Positions 61,616 to 64,000 of a stretch of DNA of 64,000 nucleotides are shown here, piece after piece. The position numbers were made by a program, and so were the translations under genes. Origin of the DNA: Nodosilinea sp. FACHB-131. Its GTDB lineage: Bacteria; Cyanobacteriota; Cyanobacteriia; Phormidesmidales; Phormidesmidaceae. The notes beneath the pieces are model-generated. The model was given only the letters and a program-made list of their open reading frames with translations. It had not been told where the DNA came from and searched no databases. The DNA is taken from NCBI RefSeq assembly GCF_014695395.1, contig NZ_JACJOF010000012.1, positions 62,001 to 126,000 on the forward strand. Direction: 5' to 3'. How positions within the stretch are numbered: position 1 is the first letter of the stretch; each line of letters opens with the position of its first letter.

Positions 61616-61818
61616 GGTTAACTTGGCATTATGAATTCAGCAGGCATAGGTGGGTTTTGCCTATTAGTCACACAACCAGACATGCAGCAATGCATAACAA
61701 GTCCAGCTATCAGTATTGATGGAATTTCTACGTAACGGTGAAGTTGTGCGGCGGCAAGTAACCTTGAACTCTCACCGATAAACTTTGTACCGTCCGCACC
61801 AACGAGGTGTTGTGCGGC

Positions 61819-62199
61819 TTAGCGACTGTAAGGCTGCTCAATTCTCAAGCCGGAGATGACTTGGTAGTGCTTCACGTTGAAAGTGCAGAGGGTTGCGCTA
61901 CGACCAACGGCACAAGCCGCAATCAAGGCATCAATTAGACCAACCTTGTGAGATAAATGATATGTCGTAAAGTCAGATAGAGCACGGGAACAGTCGGTTT
62001 CAGTAGGCCAAACAATAGCTAACGGTGCTATAAGCTGTAGGACTTTACGCACCTGTTGCTTGTTCTGAGCATCCTGAATCAATTCCATTGCCACAAAGCC
62101 GGGAATGCTTGGCAGTTCTGGAATAGAGGCAAACCAAGTCACTGCTGGCCCGTACCCCCGCTGAATATCGATCATGACATCGGTATCGACTATATACAC
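61819..62199 (-). CDS. PIN-domain toxin (VapC-like)
   Basis: The 126-residue protein is a VapC-like PIN-domain ribonuclease. Acidic residues of the active site are visible: Asp5 in MYIVDTDVMID, Glu39 in FVAMELIQD and Asp90 in KVGLIDALIAACAV; the last position, usually Asp or Asn, is Asn108 in CTFNVKHYQV. Such toxins cut tRNA or rRNA and are held in check by the antitoxin encoded next to them. The start overlaps no gene and lies seven bases downstream of the antitoxin stop, the usual VapBC order. The pair sits in an AT-richer patch between two osmoprotectant permease genes, consistent with recent gain. Confidence 0.88.
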   Translation of the reverse strand: MYIVDTDVMIDIQRGYGPAVTWFASIPELPSIPGFVAMELIQDAQNKQQVRKVLQLIAPLAIVWPTETDCSRALSDFTTYHLSHKVGLIDALIAACAVGRSATLCTFNVKHYQVISGLRIEQPYSR

Positions 62200-62206
62200 T
62201 CGCTAC

Positions 62207-62467
62207 CTATGCCCGCTCACGGTGTTCGGCTTGGTCGCGCAACTGACGGGCGTGCTCCTGACTGTCAGCAATATCGGGCCGAGAGTTGATCACCCCAACG
62301 CTCTCCCAGTAGGCAACAAGGTCTAGCCCTGTTTTGGGAGGGTTTTGCAGAAAAGGGCGAAAGGAGAGAACACGAAGAATATACTCTGACAGAGGCAATT
62401 TAAGCTGGGAAGCCTCAGCAGAAAGCTCATTCTCTAGCTCTAATGGTAAATCCAAAGAGATAGTCAT
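62207..62467 (-). CDS. Antitoxin of the VapBC-like pair
   Basis: The 86-residue protein precedes the PIN toxin on the same strand. It starts MTISLDLPLELENELSAEAS, an amphipathic beginning typical of short ribbon-helix-helix or AbrB-independent antitoxins in cyanobacteria, and ends in a charged helix IADSQEHARQLRDQAEHR that could bind the toxin. The ATG at 62467 has GGGAG about nine bases upstream. The same frame is open further upstream through a zinc-ribbon remnant (62498-62799), so a longer fusion product cannot be ruled out. Confidence 0.75.
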   Translation of the reverse strand: MTISLDLPLELENELSAEASQLKLPLSEYILRVLSFRPFLQNPPKTGLDLVAYWESVGVINSRPDIADSQEHARQLRDQAEHRERA

Positions 62468-62497
62468 AACACTCAGCTCCCGTATAGCTTGCGTTTG

Positions 62498-62799
62498 GTA
62501 GACAACGCCATGATTCTTCTCGGCACAACTCTGGCAGATGCCATCATTATGCATCCAACCACGGGGGTTCCGCTCCCCACACTCCTGGCAAATTTGAAGA
62601 TATTGCTTGTTTTGCAGAATTGCTTGAATTCTAAAGTCTACTTCCTGAGGTGAGGAGGTTTTTGGGAGTATAGAGGCTACTGTCCAACTAGATATGGTTC
62701 ATGAGGGTGTGGCCAGGATATACCGCGAACAAGGAGCTGAATTTCATCATTTTCTTGTTTGACTTGTCTGAATTCAGAAATAATTTCTTTATCGTTCAT
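62498..62799 (-). pseudogene. Broken small zinc-ribbon protein gene
   Basis: Two pieces in different frames look like one former gene. The first starts at ATG 62799 (MNDKEIISEFRQVKQENDEI and so on, ending HPHEPYLVGQ) and stops at a TAG at 62677-62679 after 40 codons. The second, one frame over, reads SPQEVDFRIQAILQNKQYLQ, then ICQECGERNPRGW and ICQSCAEKNHGVVY, with two CxxC pairs typical of a zinc ribbon, but no start codon. Similar small cyanobacterial proteins join such parts in one frame. A frameshift near 62680 would explain the break. The second frame continues without a stop into the antitoxin gene. Confidence 0.55.
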
Positions 62800-62836
62800 G
62801 ATCTAGACTGCGATTATTAATGCTAGGTCAAACTCG

Positions 62837-63613
62837 TCAGATACTTTTAGGTAGAACCTTTGAGATCTCAGAACTCCAGTATGCCAGCTTGTTTTTGTAG
62901 GTAGGAGATTGATTCATCAACTTTTTCCAAGTCCCATTGGCAGCGCCACTAGGGTGAGGAAAATTCAAATGCTGAATATTGAGATCTAATTCCTTGACGC
63001 TATTCGCTGACTCCTTCCCCCAGGTTACTAGAGCAATGGGACTCATAGCCAGAATTTCTAATTTCAAATTACTTATGAATTTTTCTTGATCTATCCTCGG
63101 TAGTTTTACACCGTAGTAAGGGCGATTCGGATCACAAACCCAGACTTTGTAGACATCTGTCAAATATACTCTATAGCCCAAGGTCAACAGGGCAACGATC
63201 ATTTCAAAGTAAAGCTTTGTACGCCCAAGAATTTCACGAGAACCTTTGTGATGCAAACCATAAGGGGTGCCAAGGCTTATTTGTTCAGAATCTTGATCAC
63301 TCTTGGAATCTTGACCAAGTATAACAATTGTAGGTTTATCGTTTATTCCATTATCCAACTCAAAGAGACTTGGCAAGTCTATGGCAATTGAAGGAGATAT
63401 TTCATATATCTTTTGAAAATTTTGATGCTGGCTCTTAAAGAAATCTCGCCTGACAAAATGAGACGGCCATCCATTTTTACCGAAATCGTTAATTATTTCT
63501 TGGTAGAGCAGTTCTAGCTCTGAGCTTGTTGTATCGAAAATATTGCACAGCAGTCTAGATATCGAATCAAATTCTTGAGCCTTAAATTTTGAGAAAATCA
63601 GATTCTCAATCAT
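62837..63613 (-). CDS. Uracil-DNA-glycosylase-superfamily-like protein
   Basis: I recognise only the fold pattern. The 258-residue protein has IVILGQDSKSD (residues 97-105), reminiscent of motif A GQDPY of uracil-DNA glycosylases, ALVTWGKESANSV in the middle, and LNFPHPSGAANGTW (217-229), reminiscent of the motif B HPSP/HPSxLS loop. The order and spacing fit the superfamily, but the substitution pattern is unusual and the usual Tyr and Phe that stack the base are absent. It could be a repair, immunity or unrelated nucleotide-binding protein. The gene is distinctly AT-rich and lies next to a toxin-antitoxin pair, consistent with transfer. Confidence 0.6.
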   Translation of the reverse strand: MIENLIFSKFKAQEFDSISRLLCNIFDTTSSELELLYQEIINDFGKNGWPSHFVRRDFFKSQHQNFQKIYEISPSIAIDLPSLFELDNGINDKPTIVILGQDSKSDQDSEQISLGTPYGLHHKGSREILGRTKLYFEMIVALLTLGYRVYLTDVYKVWVCDPNRPYYGVKLPRIDQEKFISNLKLEILAMSPIALVTWGKESANSVKELDLNIQHLNFPHPSGAANGTWKKLMNQSPTYKNKLAYWSSEISKVLPKSI

Positions 63614-63781
63614 TCCAAATTACTACTCAGTGTGAAAACTCACCTCGCCACCCTCACTTTAAACGTAATTTTCTACTCCGAGGAAGTCTGCTGCCGCCTA
63701 ACAACTTATTATGCCGAAAGTTTCCGTATAACTCCTTCCAGGGTGGATTATACAGATAGTGGCTAAGCCGCAACTGCCACT

Positions 63782-64000
63782 TTACTCATGCTTTAGCCGC
63801 CGCTGGGGTTGGGTGTAATGCTCTAGGGCCAGCAGCAGCCCGTTGATCACCAGCGCTAGAACTGCCACCGCGATCGCACCCGCCACAATTTTGTCATAGC
63901 GGTTAGTTTGAATGCCATCAAACAGCAGCTTGCCCAAGCCGCCAGCGTTGAATTTGGCCCCAATAGTGGCGATCGCAATGGCCACGATCGCCGCAATTCT
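63782..64000 (-). CDS. Osmoprotectant-type ABC permease, C-terminal part
   Basis: The visible 72 codons are the C-terminus of an OpuBB/YehW-like permease. The frame is open to the edge of the window and reads IATIGAKFNAGGLGKLLFDG, a segment that matches the conserved GAGGLG-type loop of osmoprotectant permeases, followed by YDKIVAGAIAVAVLALVING, the last membrane helix, and a basic tail. The stop is TAA at 63782-63784. The rest of the gene lies outside the window. Together with the permease at 60971 it suggests one osmoprotectant system whose genes flank the AT-rich patch in opposite orientations. Confidence 0.82.
   Translation of the reverse strand, partial: RIAAIVAIAIATIGAKFNAGGLGKLLFDGIQTNRYDKIVAGAIAVAVLALVINGLLLALEHYTQPQRRLKHE

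Noticed and set aside
61660-61815. Possible attC site (GCATAAC ... GTTGTGC) before the PIN gene
   Set aside because: R-like cores occur, but no complementary L arms with a single extra base could be aligned between them.
63689-63740. Lone core GCCTAAC (GTTAGGC on the minus strand) upstream of the glycosylase-like gene
   Set aside because: The core fits the attC consensus, but no second core and no paired arms are present.

Overview
The window looks like a chromosomal segment of a filamentous or unicellular cyanobacterium (Leptolyngbya/Nodosilinea-like, by inference). The evidence is frequent HIP1 octamers (GCGATCGC, for example at 1042-1049), a CpcS/CpeS-type phycobiliprotein lyase, an EbsA-like pilus protein, cyanobacterial-only protein families, the diaminopimelate route through DapL, and the Omp85-lpxC-fabZ-lpxA-lpxB gene order. 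Most of the window is dense, GC-moderate housekeeping DNA. Two AT-richer accessory patches stand out by eye, at about 15.7-18.6 kb and 61.6-63.8 kb.

Layout. 0-7 kb: the 3' end of lysS with its terminator, an HTH/GrpE-like protein, a single-pass membrane protein, an NfeD-like protein, a phycobilin lyase, a kinase-like protein and hemE. 7-13.3 kb: an Fe-S RecB-type nuclease, then a three-gene signalling operon (multi-PAS histidine kinase, CheY-like receiver, REC-PAS-kinase-REC hybrid) joined by ATGA overlaps. 13.5-15.7 kb: an EF-G paralogue. 15.7-19.2 kb: the accessory patch, with a 5'-truncated GFA gene, two attC-like integron recombination sites flanking a membrane-protein cassette, a PD-(D/E)XK nuclease-like gene, and several palindromic or tandem repeat arrays. 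19.2-35.6 kb: BtuF-like protein, mannose-1-phosphate guanylyltransferase, an LCP ligase, three DUF202 proteins, a tandem nucleotide cyclase, FemAB-like, RibD-like, YraN, YajQ, MAPEG, DprA-like, a DRTGG ATPase and EbsA. 35.8-43.6 kb: GT2 glycosyltransferase, YciI, SmpB, HerA, a histidine kinase, SRPBCC, a methyltransferase and DUF981.

43.9-47.7 kb: a ykkC/guanidine-I-like riboswitch with an overlapping intrinsic terminator precedes a sodium:solute symporter, followed by hisG and dapL. 47.9-56.3 kb: purC, then the outer-membrane and lipid A operon (Omp85, LpxC, FabZ, LpxA, LpxB) and an ExbB/ExbD pair. 56.4-60.9 kb: a complete sugar/compatible-solute ABC importer in which every intercistronic gap carries a G-rich or C-rich heptamer-like repeat. 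61.0-64.0 kb: two osmoprotectant-type ABC permease genes in opposite orientations, separated by an AT-rich patch holding a VapC-type PIN toxin with its antitoxin, a broken zinc-ribbon gene and a uracil-DNA-glycosylase-like protein.

The strongest candidates for something new are: (a) the small integron-type attC array without a visible integrase, next to a possible defence nuclease; (b) the symporter under ykkC-type control, which may be a guanidine transporter; and (c) the repeat-punctuated ABC operon. All identifications come from reading the sequence; no database search was run.
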